This document shows positions 34,840-46,312 of a stretch of 64,000 bases of DNA, one piece after another. The DNA is taken from positions 109,984,587 to 110,048,586 of the forward strand of contig CM043964.1 of NCBI GenBank assembly GCA_014529385.2, read 5' to 3'. The translations under genes were made by a program, and so were the position numbers. The stretch is from Adiantum capillus-veneris. Taxonomy: Eukaryota > Streptophyta > Polypodiopsida > Polypodiales > Pteridaceae. The notes under the pieces are model-generated. The model saw nothing but the letters and a program-made list of their open reading frames with translations, was not told where the DNA came from and did not search any database. Position 1 is the stretch's first letter. Each line of letters begins with the position of its first letter.

Positions 34840-35510
34840 TAGTGGGAAAGGGCATGAGGTGCAACAATCTCTACAAACGTTTTTCACTTACGGTCACTAC
34901 ATAAAAAGGTACAACTCAATTATGGAATGAGAGATTTGGTCACCTTAGCATTGTTGTGCTGAAAGAGATGCAAAAATCTGGGATTGTGACACACAGTCCA
35001 CAAATATTAGATATGAATGAATTTTTGTGAAGCTTGTACGATGGGCAATCAACAAAGTAAGGAAATTCCACGTGAGAGTAGTAATCGAGCTCAATCTCCT
35101 CAAGATTTGGTACTTGTAGATCTTTGTGGTAAAATGTCTACTTTTGCTTCGGGTGGATCTTTCTATTTCTTTCTATTAGTCAATGACTTTAGTAGAAAGA
35201 TGTGGGTGTATTTCATTTGTGAAGAGAAGTCTGAAGCTTTTGGTAAATATAAAGTGTGGCAAATGCAAGCTTGTGGAAAATGAAACAAGAATGAAGGTTA
35301 AGAAACTTTGTGTAGATAGAGGAGGAGAATTCATCTCAAATGAATTCAGCAGCTACTACAATGAGCATGGCATCAAACGTCACCTTACTACTGCTTACAC
35401 ACCACAACAAAATGGAGTTGTGGAACATCGCAATCAGACGGTGGTCAGAGATGGCACGGTGCATGCTCAAAGCCAAGGATATGCCAGATTCCTTTTGGTC
35501 TGAAGTAGTA
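34840..35510 (+). pseudogene. Copia pre-integrase and integrase
   Basis: LWNERFGHLSIVVLKEMQ near 34920 and CEACTMGNQQSKE near 35030 form the HHCC end. The core has Asp in LVDLCG, Asp in VDRGGEFISNEF and Glu in NGVVEHRNQT, the complete DDE triad, split by frameshifts near 35260. Truncated at about 35510 with about 180 bases to the next recognisable part. Confidence 0.88.
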
Positions 35511-35686
35511 AGTAGATGTGCACATCCTCAATCAAAGCTACACAAAGGCTTCAAAAGGGAAAACACCTTAAGAAGCCTATTTTGGTAAGAATCCTTTGGT
35601 CTTGCATTTTAGAACTTTTGGGTGTTTCTGTTACGCACATATTCCTGATTCACAAAGAACAAAGTTAGAAGCCAAAATCAAGAAGT

Positions 35687-36350
35687 GTGTATTTCTTGGA
35701 TATAGTGACCAAGAATGACACTTGGGAGGTAGTGGATTGGCCACCAAAGAAGAAGGTAATCAACACCAAATGGGTGTACATACTCAAACACAAGGCTGAT
35801 GCCTCTTTGGAAAAGTACAAAACAAGGTTAGTAGCACAAGGTTTTTCACAAGTTGAAGGGTTTGATGTGAGTGAAAAATTTGCTCATACAGCTTGAATGA
35901 CTACTATTCGTGTTGTTCTTGCTCTTGCTACTATCTATTTGCGGGTTCTTTACCAAATGGATGTAGTATGTGCTTTTTTGAATGGACTTCTCAAGGAAGC
36001 GGTTTATGTAGAGCAACCACTAGGGTTTGAGTTGCGTCCTTCAAAAGAAAAGGTTTGTAGATTGAAGAAGGCTTATATGGCATTAAAAAATCTCCAAGAG
36101 CATGGTATGTCAAAATAGATAAGTTTTTTAAAAACTTGGCTTTAGAACAAGTGCTTCTGAAGAAAATTTATATGTGCTTAGAGATAATGGAAAGCAAGTT
36201 AATAATCTTGTATGTAGATGACTTGATTATCAGAGGTGATTATGAAGAGCTCATCCAACAAACTTGCAAGAGTTTGAGCTCCCAGTTTGAAATGACAAAC
36301 TTGGGAATGCTACATTATTGTTTGGAGATTGAGGTTTGAGAATCCACAAA
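35687..36350 (+). pseudogene. Copia reverse transcriptase
   Basis: Entry NTKWVYILKHKADASLEKYK and LVAQGFSQVEGFD, then DVVCAFLNGLLKEAVYVEQP, KAYMALKN, and the catalytic box ILYVDDLII at about 36210. Stops at 35896, 36116 and 36340 and one frameshift inactivate it. Confidence 0.92.
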
Positions 36351-36511
36351 GGGCATCTTCATTTCTTAGCAAAAGTATGCAATAGAGACCCTAAAAGCTT
36401 TTGGGATGATGAACTGTTGTAAGCCCTCCAATGGAGGTAAATACAAAATTCTCCATGGAAGATTCTTCTCCCTTAGTCAACATCAAGAAGTACATGAAGC
36501 TTGTGTGAAGC

Positions 36512-37110
36512 TTGATTTTCTTGTGTAATACTAAACCAGATACTTTTTTTGTAGTAGGTGTTTTGAGCAGGTTTCCCAACCAACCAAGGGAATCTCATTG
36601 GAAGGCAGGAATGCATGTTCTAAAGTACATCAAAGGTACTTTGGGCCACAAAAATTTCTACGACATTGGCACAAATACTCTAAGTGGGTATTGTGAATCT
36701 CATTGGGCAAGAGAATTTGATTCTAAAAAGTCAATTTCTAGATATTGTTTCTCACTTGAATTTAAAGTGTTTTCTTGGATCAGCAAGAAGCAACCAACCA
36801 TTGCTATTTATTCAATAGAAGGAGAGTGTAAATCTACTTGTTTTGGAGCTTGTGAAGTAGTTTGGCTCAAGAGAATTCTTATGGACTTAAGTGTTCCTAT
36901 TGATTCAACAATAACACTTCAATGAGACAATCAGAGTTGCATGGTGATCGCCAAGAACCCTGTCTTCCATGCACGCACAAAGAATATTGAGGTTCGATAT
37001 TGTTATGTTTGAGAGCTAATTGAAAATGAGATTTTGGAGCTAGAGTATTGTCCTACTAAAGATAAATGCACAGATATCCTCACCAAAGCTCTTGGGAAAG
37101 ACCAACTACT
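36512..37110 (+). pseudogene. Copia RNase H
   Basis: HWKAGMHVLKYIKGTLGH, then GYCESHWAREFDSKKSIS (Asp of the active site lost in GYCESH), YSIEGECKSTCFGACEVVWL, and the tail DKCTDILTKAL. The end is followed by the purine tract and 3' LTR. Confidence 0.9.
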
Positions 37111-37173
37111 TCAACACCTTCACTCAACTTGGAGTTGGCATGTGTCCAACATAAAGCATCTTCGGGTGTTCGT

Positions 37174-37182
37174 TGAGGGGGG
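37174..37182 (+). other. Polypurine tract
   Basis: ttgagggggg directly before the 3' LTR start tgcagtatgc. Confidence 0.85.
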
Positions 37183-37745
37183 TGCAGTATGCCCACCTCT
37201 CTTAGTTTTGCCACCACAATGTATGTTGCATAGTTTATAAGGACCCCATATGAGGAGAAGCCACTACTTCACATATATTGGCCGGATTCCACCCTTGCAC
37301 GCTGATGAGATCTTTATTTGTGATCGTGGATGGTACAAAGAAAATTCGGGGCCATTTTTATTTTCCAAATATTCCTTATCATCAAAATATTTTGGTCGAA
37401 CGATGGCCAAAACGACATCAAAAAATGATCATCTGGTGGCCGTTGGTTTTTGGTCGATGATCGATGACCGGTCATCATTGGACAAAGGCCGGATTTTGAC
37501 GGTCGCTGGCCAAGTTCTAGGTGGACTTGTCTATCCAAGGGTAGCTACACATGGGCGCATGGGAGAGTCATACTTGGACTTGGTCACACAAGGGGGGCCA
37601 CTAGATGCATGGCCAAGTTTTACTTGGACTTGGCTCTCTAAGGGAGCCTACACATGGGCGTTTAGAGGTTACCTTACATTCATATAAGGAGGCCTTCTCT
37701 ATGTGTCATTACACAATAGAGGTGCACACTAGCACGCGCGTGCGT

Positions 37746-37815
<70 letters not shown>

Positions 37816-37912
37816 CCTTATTGAAAGATTGTAAGCCCTTTGTATTCCTACCTGCTCTAGTTGTCTAAATTTCCATCTAAGCTCTATCTTGAGAGTGCAT
37901 GGGTGGATGATG
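37183..37912 (+). repeat. 3' LTR of copia element, left part
   Basis: Matches 32673 to about 33391 of the 5' LTR, including TATA near 37682 and a longer CA tract (37746-37814), and breaks at ggtggatgatg. Confidence 0.92.
37746..37814. repeat. (CA)n microsatellite in 3' LTR
   Basis: About 69 bp, against 44 bp in the 5' LTR. Confidence 0.96.
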
Positions 37913-38039
37913 TCGAGGGATTTTAATTACGCGATGACGCATTTTGTTAAATGTTAATTATTGTTGTTATTATCACTATTTTTTTCATGTTAATAACATA
38001 TCTAATGTCATGACCTACGAAAACTGGTAGAAAACGTAG

Positions 38040-38134
38040 AACCGGCGGGACAACCAACAATCCCGGCAGGCCGGGCGGGTTTATCATGAAACCCGGCGGG
38101 CCCGGCGGGACAAGCAAGAATCCCGCCGGACCCG
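38040..38134. repeat. Left subterminal GC-rich motif cluster
   Basis: ccggcgggacaaccaacaat near 38042 and ccggcgggacaagcaagaat near 38102 form a direct repeat about 60 bp apart, with more cccgg/ccggg copies between. Such subterminal repeats are typical binding sites of hAT transposases. They are matched in style by 46261-46312 at the right end. Confidence 0.75.
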
Positions 38135-38162
38135 TCATGTACCCCCTCTATATTTGGCGGCT

Positions 38163-38171
38163 CTATATAAC
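38163..38171 (+). promoter_or_regulatory. TATA box of transposase gene
   Basis: ctatataac about 30 bp after the GC motif cluster. A short leader exon to 38248 and a GT donor (aaag|gtaaaaa at 38249) follow. Confidence 0.6.
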
Positions 38172-38248
38172 CCTGTAGTAGACATCACATCACATCACCT
38201 CTTCCTCTAAATTTGGTCATCCTTTAAAATTTAGAAGAAAAACTAAAG

Positions 38249-39183
38249 GTAAAAAATTGAATAGTCTTTAAAAAAAATTAAAACTTAATGTAACTCTGAA
38301 CATGGATCATTAGTTATTTTTTGGACTGAACTGATTCTTGAAAGGAGGTAGAAAGGTGAATCTTTGGGTCGGTATCTCTACATTTGGGATGGACTAATCT
38401 CATGTTTGGTTCACCGTTATATTTGCTAAATTGATTGCTATATTGATTAGAACTTCTATCATGGGTCATTAGTTCTTTTTTGGACTGAACTGATTCTTGA
38501 AAAGAGATAGAAAGGTGAATCTTTGGGCCGATATCTCTACTTTTGGGATGGACTGATCACATGTTTGATTCACCGTTGTATTTGCTTGCTATTCCGATTA
38601 GAGCTCCAATCATGGGTCATTAGTTGTTTTTCGGACTGGACTGATTCATGAAAGGAGGTAGAAAGGTGAATCTTTGGGTCGATATCTCTACTTTTGGGAT
38701 GGACTGATCACATGTTTGATTCACCGTTGTATTTGCTTGCTATTCCGATTAGATCTCCAATCATGGGTCATTAGTTCTTTTTTGGACTGGAGTGATTCAT
38801 GAAAGGAGGTAGGAAGGTGAATCTTTGGGTCAATATCTCTACTTTTGGGACTGATCACATGTTTGATTCACCGCCGCTGTATTTGCTTGCTATTTCGATT
38901 AGAGCTCCAATCATGGGTCATTAGTTCTTTTTTGGACTGGACTGATTCATGAAAGGGGTAGGAAGGTGAATCTTTGGGTCGATATCTCTACTTTTGGGAT
39001 GGACTGATCACATATTTGATTCACCGTTGTATTTGCTTGCTCATGTTTGAGTAGATTGAGGTTTATTCCCTTCATGCTTCACTACTACGCTTGTGTGTGA
39101 TATTAATTATAACACTAATGTTTGGTTTGAATAATACTTGAAAGAAGAGATAGCATATTGAGCTATGTTTATTGGTATTGCAG
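38249..39183 (+). other. Leader intron of transposase gene with 151-bp tandem repeats
   Basis: Donor gtaaaa at 38249 and acceptor ttggtattgcag ending 39183, 13 bases before the ATG. It is filled by five copies of an about 151-bp repeat (starts near 38301, 38460, 38611, 38762, 38912; core catgggtcattagttcttt). Confidence 0.65.
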
Positions 39184-39196
39184 GCATCCAATAAGT

Positions 39197-41488
39197 ATGT
39201 CTTCCACCAAGAATGTGAGCGGTGATGTTGGTGTCTCAAGCCTGGCTTCCTTGAGGAGACCTCCTACCTCGATGCCAGGTCCTGCTTTGCAGGGCACCAC
39301 TTTGCAGGGCAAGCAAAAGGCAGGTGGAAAAAGGCCAAGACCCGAGTGGAATTTTTCCACAAATTTAAATAAGTATCAAAATTAAAAATGTAACTTTTGT
39401 GGCGAAGAGAAATCTGGAGGAGCACCAAGAATAAGGGATCATTTGCTAGGTGGCAATACCAGAATCCAAGGAGGAAAGTGCAAGGGCTTAGGTGCAGAAG
39501 AAGCAGCTATGCGCTTAAAAGCTTTAATTGGTAAGCTAATTTCCACGAACAAAAGATCAAAACTCTCTACTTTCAATCATCACACCCCAGTATCGATAAG
39601 ATCAAACCAGTATGAAGGATCATTGGGTGTAACACCCACCAATGGAAGCACTCAAAGCACGGAACCAACTTCTCATATCGATGGAACTACACCTCCAAAC
39701 CATGGATCTCCTGACTTTCAGGTAGGATCGTCAGAAAGTAGACAGGTTAGCTTACAGACGAGCTTCAAAACACTTGCCTTAGAAGAAGCACAACTTGCTC
39801 TAGCTAAAGCCGTCTATTTCACTGGGGGATCATTGGCCATTGTCACTCCTGATGCATGGAAGTCAGCTTGGAAACGCATTGGGGAGTATGGTGCTAGATT
39901 TACCCCTCCAACATATCACCATATGAGAAACCAACTGTTGGATAAATGTTACACAAGCACACAATAGGATATTCAAAGGGTAATATTAAATGCAACATAA
40001 CAATCTAGATACACCATAGTTAGTGATGGTTGGTCCAACGTTCAAAGGCGGCCATTGATCAACATCATGCTTGTATGTCCTCGTGGTGAATGTTTTATCA
40101 AAGCTGTGGATAGCTCTGGTCAAATAAAGTCTGGTAGTTTTATAGCTGACATCATTGGCGACGCAGTTGAGGAACTTGGAAAAGAAAATGTTGTCTAAGT
40201 AATCATGGACAATGCCAAAAATTGCAGGGCTGCAGGTAGGATACTTGAAAGTTGCTTCTCTCACCTATATAGTGCTGGTTGCAGTACACATAACTTGAAC
40301 TTGGTATTGCAAGATTGGTACAAGAGGGAGGACACAGAGTGGTTCAAATGGATAGACAATGCTCGCTTAATAGTCAAGTTTGTTTTGAAGCGTCAGAGGG
40401 TTCTTGACATGTACCGTCAGAGGATGTCTACTATGTTAAAACTGTCGTGCGAAACTAGATTTTGCACCAACTACTATACGGTAGAATCACTAATAAAAAA
40501 TAAGAATGCTGTGATGGAGACATTTGTTTGTGCCACTTTTTTAGAATGGGAGGCCGGTCAAAATGAGAAGATAAAAAGCAAAATAGGGGTGATCAGAGAT
40601 CTACTAGCTGATCGCCACTTCTAGGATGATGTGGTGGATGTGCACAATGTCATGATGCCAATTATGCTCGCATTACGCCAACTGGATTCTGCCTTGCCTA
40701 ACATAGGTAAGGTGTGGATGGCTTGGTGGACTGTTCAAGAAAGCCTTGCAAATTCAGAGGAGCCCTAAGAGCCAATTGTGAATCCTTGTAAGACACCATT
40801 CACTCAAAAGAGGAGAGAAATTTTGAGAAAGTATGTGCATGGTCGATGGGTTGGAGCACATAGTCCACTACACAACGTAGCTTTCTTATTGGATCCAGAG
40901 TATTGGGCAATGGAAATAGACAAACTTGATGAGGAGGTGCTGGAAGACTTTTATGATGTGATAGGCAGGTTTTATGATGATCCTGATGAGCATGCATTAG
41001 CTGTTACTGATCTTACGAAGTTTAAACTCAAAGAGGGTAAGTTTGGTACAGAATTTGTGCAGAAACTTGCCACCGAGCAACCAACGTGGAAGTGGTGGAT
41101 GATGAATGGTGGTAGTGCACCCACCCTTAAACGCCTAGCTGTTAGAATCCTAGCCCAATGTGCATCCAATTCAAGTTCTGAGAGAAACTGGAGTACATAT
41201 AAATATGTACATTCCACCATCAAAAACCGCCTTCTAAATTCAAGAGCTGAAAAATTGGTGTATATGTACTGCAACCATCGGCTATTGGCAAGAGTGCAAG
41301 CTGAGAACTACAAAGAGGAGATGCCGCACTGGACTTATGATGTAACCAATGATGAGGTGGACGAAGACAGTGAGCTGCAAGGGGAATCTCATGAAGTAGA
41401 AACTACATGTACTTTAGAAGAGATTGAAGAGAATTTGGAAATTGAACCAACTTTGACCCGTCGCAGCAAGCGACGGTGGTTTAACTAA
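39197..41488 (+). pseudogene. hAT transposase (BED finger, DUF659, dimerisation domain)
   Basis: From ATG 39197: BED-type finger with CNFCGEEKSGGAPRIRDHLL (about 39390-39450), a Ser/Thr-rich linker, then the DUF659 catalytic part with SDGWSNVQRRPLINIM and VIMDNAKNCRAAGRIL (two Asp), and at the C-terminus the hAT dimerisation region with LAQCASNSSSERNWSTY (Glu) and KNRLLNSRAEKLVYMY. An acidic tail ends at 41488. Length about 760 residues is normal for plant hAT. Stops at about 39383, 39965, 40010, 40197, 40621 and 40767 inactivate it, but all three acidic residues remain. Confidence 0.92.
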
Positions 41489-41775
41489 TACATTATTGAA
41501 TCCATTGAGTGACTTCTGTTTAAGTTCAGAAACTGTTTATCTTATAAGCTTTTTTATATATTTAGTTTAAGGTTTAGACATTTGCTTAATAATAAACGAA
41601 GCCCTTAAAAACATTTACAAGGCCACAAATCACTATTAAAGCTTCATAATATACAAAGCCCTAACAAATCTTTGCATTATCACATATCATAATTGAAGCT
41701 GAAGTGAGGACAATTCACAATTCACTAATAAATTCTCGCAAGACAACGAGTAAATGTTTTCAAATGTTACAAAAA

Positions 41776-42447
41776 CTATCCAAGTGATAGTGAAATATTT
41801 GTGAGAATATCTTCATTCTCCTGTTCACGCTGACCTTTAAGCTTATTATAGTCTTCAGACATTTTGAACATTGCATATAGATTTTTGGATATCTCATACT
41901 CACATATAGCACAATGAAAGTTATTCATCCTGCTTTGCATCAAGCATGATATATGGTACATATGTCCGCATGGCAAGCTGAAGTGACCACACCACTCATG
42001 AAAGAATGATCTACATATGGGGCAAGGACCACCGTGCTCACCAGAAGCTGGAGGGGCCTCAATAGATGTTGGGTGCTCAATCAATGTGGCAGCATTTTAT
42101 TTTTTTATAGTCGCCTCTAACTCTTTTACATGGCGAGATAGCACCTTCACCTCCCTTTGCAAGTCTCTATTTAGGGTTGCTTCTGCATGAGATCCTTGTG
42201 TAGCTTGTGATGCTTGCCTCAGTTGAGTTTGAAGCTCCTCCTTAACTTGGTGCACTTCCATTGATGCACCTTCTAGTGCCAATGACATCTCTTGCCGTGT
42301 GACGGTGATTGCACTATTGCGAATGTCCTCAACCGTCATGTGAGGTGTCCTTGAGATGAAGTCCACTGCTTCACCCAAGACATAATGCATGTATAACATC
42401 TTGGCAAACCACAATGGACAATCCATATGATGCATAGGATGACCCAT
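41776..42447 (-). pseudogene. Coiled-coil plus RING-finger protein segment
   Basis: One frame with a single stop (TAA near 42094, in an A-rich run) gives a helical coiled coil (EVHQVKEELQTQLRQASQ, then LQREVKVLSRHVKELEATIKK) and then a RING-type zinc finger: CPIC, FHEWCGHF, PCGHMYHISC, FHCAICEYEI. Spacing of Cys and His is that of RING E3 ubiquitin ligases. A short helical tail ends at 41776, 290 bp from the end of the transposase on the other strand. It may be the last exon of the kinase gene or a separate gene. Confidence 0.75.
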
Positions 42448-42746
42448 AACATCGAGATATATGTCTCTCCATTGTCTCGTATGTCAGCATTAATGCATTG
42501 TGATAGCTTGAGTCGGCCTTTCTGGATGTTGTCATCTGCAACTCCTGGCCATATGGATTTGACCATTTCTCGGTCAATCCTAGTGTTCACCTCTTTCCAT
42601 TGTGTACCCACTAGGTTGGCCCACTGGGAGCAATGAGCTGCAATTCGAGTGGTGTCCTTCACTCCACCGCCTTGACACATGGATCTGAGACACTCAAAAG
42701 CACGCTTAGCCGTTTGATTATCATTATCCATATCCTGATTAAACAC
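42336..42746 (-). pseudogene. Exon upstream of the RING segment
   Basis: Begins at an acceptor-like tttaatcag|gatatgg on minus, reads DMDNDNQTAKRAFECLRSMC and RIDREMVKSIWPGVADD, then slips frame near 42470 into the coiled-coil/RING frame (DVMGHPMHHMDCPLW). No family recognised. Confidence 0.5.
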
Positions 42747-42774
42747 TATACTTCAGTTACGGCATACAAACTTA

Positions 42775-42920
42775 ATGATAATCAATTGCTATAAGAGTAA
42801 CCACCATTTTACGACAATCAATTGCTATAATTTTAAGCACCATTTTACGACAATCAATTGATATTAGAATAACCACCATCTTACGACAATCAATTGATAT
42901 AAGAGTAACCACCATTTTTT
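42775..42920. repeat. 36-bp tandem repeat, four copies
   Basis: acgacaatcaattg(c/a)tataagag unit repeated between kinase and RING exons, in what looks like an intron. Confidence 0.85.
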
Positions 42921-43137
42921 AAATCAATGAATGAAAATCAGTGATTCCACATGGCTTATTGCTTGAAACTTAAGAGAAAAAACAAAACTCATAGAAAATT
43001 TGTTGTCTATTGAGATATAACAAAGTGTTTTTATTACTCATACATCATCCATGGCGCATAAAACCCAATTTTTAAAAGTGCTTTTATAAGTCAAAAGTCT
43101 CAAAAAATCCTGCTTCATAAAGTACATCATATATCCA

Positions 43138-44247
43138 TCAAAAAAAGGCTACACTCATTTCAGAGGGAGGGCGTAAGCATCGTTCTGGGTGGGCTTCAAA
43201 TCTTTCTAATTCTTCGTCCAAAAGTGCCAAGGTCTTTTTGTCTGTGGATTTCTTCCTCACCCAACCTTCCACAACAATCCTAGATATGGCTTGTACCTCC
43301 ACTGAAACCTTATGTTTGAACCAATCTGTGCTGTAGTAGTCAGAGAACTCTCCACAAAACTTACAAAATTGCCATATCACCCATCCTATGGCGTACACAT
43401 TTGTGGCCTTGGTCCATGGGCATGAGTGATTGCCATCTAGTAACTCAGGAGCTCGCCAAAGATGAATCTTTTTCCAGTTTTCATCAGTATTGTTGGTCTT
43501 TTGTGTCTCTAAGCCAACACGCAGAGCCAATCCCCAATCAATTATTCCAATATGGGGAGTGAGATCCTTGGTAAAGTCCAACATGATGTTCCATGGATGG
43601 AGATCATTGTGGATCCCTCCCTCGTCATGTGTGAATCGCAATGCCTTCACCAAGGCATGGATCAACGAGGGAGCATGATTGCATAGGCTCTTGATACGTG
43701 TTTTCTTGTCTTCAGAGGGCTGCGTCCATTTAAAGTCTTCAGGGATCTTTCCTTTCCCCTCTTGATGCGCTACAAGTGTCGTGAAAGAGCCATGTGGAAG
43801 GGGCACTGTCTCCATAAGATCACCTAAAGTTCCCCCATTGAAGTAGGGGAATATCAGAAACCATGGCAACGTTACAGAGTGGGAAATACTCCTCACAATC
43901 CCTCTATGGTTGAGATCTACCCCACTTTCTGATGCAAAGCTTTTCCACTGATGCTTGGCCTGTCCTTTGAACTCTTTGGCACAATAAGTATTCGTTGCAG
44001 GAAGGAAACTGATCCCTTTGATTTGAACTTGCCACCCTGTGCCATAAGCCCCTGACCCAAGTTTCTCGATCTTCTTAATGGACTTATGTGGAATGCCCAG
44101 AGTCATACTACATTCAGAATTGTATATACTGCTCTCTAGGTGACTGGCAGAAGCAGTAGAACCCGATGTTCCCTCAATGGTAGCCTCCTCAATAAACGAT
44201 TCTCCAACTTGGCTACTCCCCATAACTCTGGTGATAGCCATTCGCAT
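43138..44247 (-). CDS. Protein kinase domain carried by the hAT-like element
   Basis: 369 codons without a stop. Kinase landmarks by residue: glycine loop LGSGAYGTG at 63-71, lysine of CAKEF at 91, Glu 107 as helix-C candidate, catalytic loop HNDLHPWN at 213-220 (HND in place of HRD), metal-binding DWG at 237-239 (in place of DFG), APELL at 266-270, and a C-lobe with NVYAIGWVIWQF. All residues needed for phosphotransfer are present, so an active Ser/Thr or dual kinase is plausible. The N-terminal 60 residues are low-complexity. It overlaps the preceding frame by 35 bases in another phase. The long, intact frame contrasts with the decayed transposase beside it. Confidence 0.85.
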   Translation of the reverse strand: MRMAITRVMGSSQVGESFIEEATIEGTSGSTASASHLESSIYNSECSMTLGIPHKSIKKIEKLGSGAYGTGWQVQIKGISFLPATNTYCAKEFKGQAKHQWKSFASESGVDLNHRGIVRSISHSVTLPWFLIFPYFNGGTLGDLMETVPLPHGSFTTLVAHQEGKGKIPEDFKWTQPSEDKKTRIKSLCNHAPSLIHALVKALRFTHDEGGIHNDLHPWNIMLDFTKDLTPHIGIIDWGLALRVGLETQKTNNTDENWKKIHLWRAPELLDGNHSCPWTKATNVYAIGWVIWQFCKFCGEFSDYYSTDWFKHKVSVEVQAISRIVVEGWVRKKSTDKKTLALLDEELERFEAHPERCLRPPSEMSVAFF

Positions 44248-44767
44248 TTTCTTGCTTAGGCCAAATTGTGTCTATGTGGGATGCTCGCCTTGACCTCTCC
44301 TTTTCAGCTCTCCATCTAGTGTTCCAATGATCTAGCTTACCCTTGTCTACTTCTTGAGGGCATTCCTCTTTCAAATCAGAGGCCACCTTGGGCGAATTGC
44401 CCACCCAACTGCTCAGTAATGAAATTATTGATTCGGTTGTTTTGTCTGGATATAGCAACAACATTTTGCGGGCAATCTCACTGTATAATGATTGCAATCT
44501 AGACTCATCTGCAACAATCAGCGCTATATCGTCGGGATCTAGTGCACTGACGATCGTAATCAACAATTGTCTAATTTTCTTTTTGAACTCTATCATTGAA
44601 GTAGCAGAAGGATCCATTAAGCCTGCAATGGTATTATTGCAAACAACACATTGTGAAATATAACTATGTGCCACTGCATTTGGATCTTTTCTACGTGAAA
44701 GAAAAAGTGCAGTATAGACCATAGATCTTGTACGCTTTTGCAGTGACACACCTAATCGCAATTGCAA
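44213..44767 (-). CDS. N-terminal region of the kinase gene
   Basis: An 184-codon frame directly upstream of the kinase: helical sequence (FKKKIRQLLITIVSALDPDD, then LYSEIARKMLLLYPDK) ending in a basic segment WRAEKERSRRASH. It overlaps the kinase frame, so one indel or a small intron joins them. No known domain; it probably forms a regulatory or partner-binding region. Confidence 0.55.
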   Translation of the reverse strand: MQLRLGVSLQKRTRSMVYTALFLSRRKDPNAVAHSYISQCVVCNNTIAGLMDPSATSMIEFKKKIRQLLITIVSALDPDDIALIVADESRLQSLYSEIARKMLLLYPDKTTESIISLLSSWVGNSPKVASDLKEECPQEVDKGKLDHWNTRWRAEKERSRRASHIDTIWPKQENANGYHQSYGE

Positions 44768-44805
44768 CCATGTGCCAATGCCTCACCGTACGACAACTTA
44801 CAAAC

Positions 44806-46065
44806 AGATGCTCCTGTCATTCTAGCAGCAACACACCTAGTCGCAATTGCAACCATGTGCCGAATCATGAATGACTGGGAGCAACATAAAACATAGTCAC
44901 CCTACGCTTTTGCAATGACACACCTAGCCGCAATTGCAACCATGTGCCAGTGCATCCATGCATGGTGACTTCTTTCAAATAGATGCTCCTGTCATTCTAG
45001 CAGCAACACACCTAGTCGCAATTGCAACCATGTGCCGAAGCATGAATGACTGGGAGCAACATAAAACATAGTCACCCTACGCTTTTGCAACGACACCTAG
45101 CCACAATTGCAACCATGTGCCAGTGCATCCACGCATGGTGACTTCTTTCAAACAGATGCCTGTCATTCTAGCAGCAACACACCTAGTCGCAATTGCAACC
45201 ATGTGCCGAAGCATGAATGATTGGGAGCAACATAAAACATAGTCACCCTACGCTTTTGCAATGACACACCTAGCCGCAATTGCAACCATGTGCCAGTGCA
45301 TCCACGCACGGTGACTTCTTTCAAACAGATGCTCCTCTCATTCTAGCAGCAACACACCTAGTCGGAATTGCAACCATGTGCCGAAGCATGAATGATTGGG
45401 AGCAACATAAAACATAGTCATCCTACGCTTTTGCAATGACACACCTAGTCGCAATTGCAACCATGTTCCAGTGCATCCACGCACGATGTCTTCTTTCAAT
45501 ATTCAAGCATATGAAGCATTATGAAATTATTTGAGCACACATTCATGCATTAGATACTACCGTCAATCTAGCAACAATACACCTAGTCGCAATTGCAACC
45601 ATGTGTCGAAGCATGAATGACGGGAAGCAACATAAAACGTAGTCATCTTGCATTTTTGCAATGACACACCTAGCCGCAATTGCAACCATGTGCCAATGCA
45701 TCCACGCATGGTGACTTCTTTCAAACAGATGCTCTTGTCATTCTAGCAGCAACACACCTAGTCGCAATTGCAACCATGTGCCGAAGCATGAATGACTGGG
45801 AGCAACATAAAACATAGTCACCCTACGCTTTTGCAATGACACACCTAGCGGCAATTGCAACCATGTGCTAGTGCATCCACGCACGGTTACTTCTTTCAAA
45901 CAGATGCTCCTGTCATTCTAGCATCAACACACCTAGTCGCAATTGCAACCATGTGCCGAAGCATGAATGACTGGGAGCAACATAAAACATAGTCACCCTA
46001 CGCTTTTGCAATGATACACCTTTCCGCAATTGCAACCATGTGCCAGTGCATCCACGTACGATGAT
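44806..46065. repeat. 174-bp tandem repeat, seven copies, in kinase leader intron
   Basis: Core agatgctcctgtcattctag starts near 44806, 44981, 45154, 45327, 45551 (variant), 45727 and 45902. Each unit holds two copies of cgcaattgcaaccatgtgcc. It lies between the promoter-proximal donor at 46215 and the coding part, the same place as the 151-bp array in the transposase gene. Confidence 0.93.
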
Positions 46066-46250
46066 TTGATAAAAGAAATTTTATACCTTTAAGTTTTAAC
46101 GCAAAAAACTCAAAAAAACATCGATAAAATAAGGAAGGGTTTAAAAAATTATTGCTACACTGCTTTGAGAATGTGGAAAGCTGCCAAAAAGTTTGGTGAA
46201 GACTTTTCAATGTACCTCTTTTGTGAAAAAGACAAGCACCGGCGTCGCCT

Positions 46251-46258
46251 TTATATAG
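46251..46258 (-). promoter_or_regulatory. TATA box of kinase-RING gene
   Basis: Minus strand ggctatataaagg. A donor-like aagag|gtacat follows at 46215, giving a leader exon of a few tens of bases. Confidence 0.6.
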
Positions 46259-46260
46259 CC

Positions 46261-46312
46261 ACGGCGGGCCAGGCGGGCAAACTAATTAGCCCGGTGGGCT
46301 ACGAGCCGGTCT
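46261..46312. repeat. Right subterminal GC-rich motif cluster
   Basis: cggcgggccaggcgggc and agcccggtgggct, next to the TATA box, mirror the left cluster at 38040-38134. Confidence 0.65.

Noticed and set aside
44806-46065. Array of regular direct repeats considered as CRISPR-like
   Set aside because: Units of 174 bp repeat throughout without distinct spacers, in a plant nuclear context; ordinary tandem repeat.
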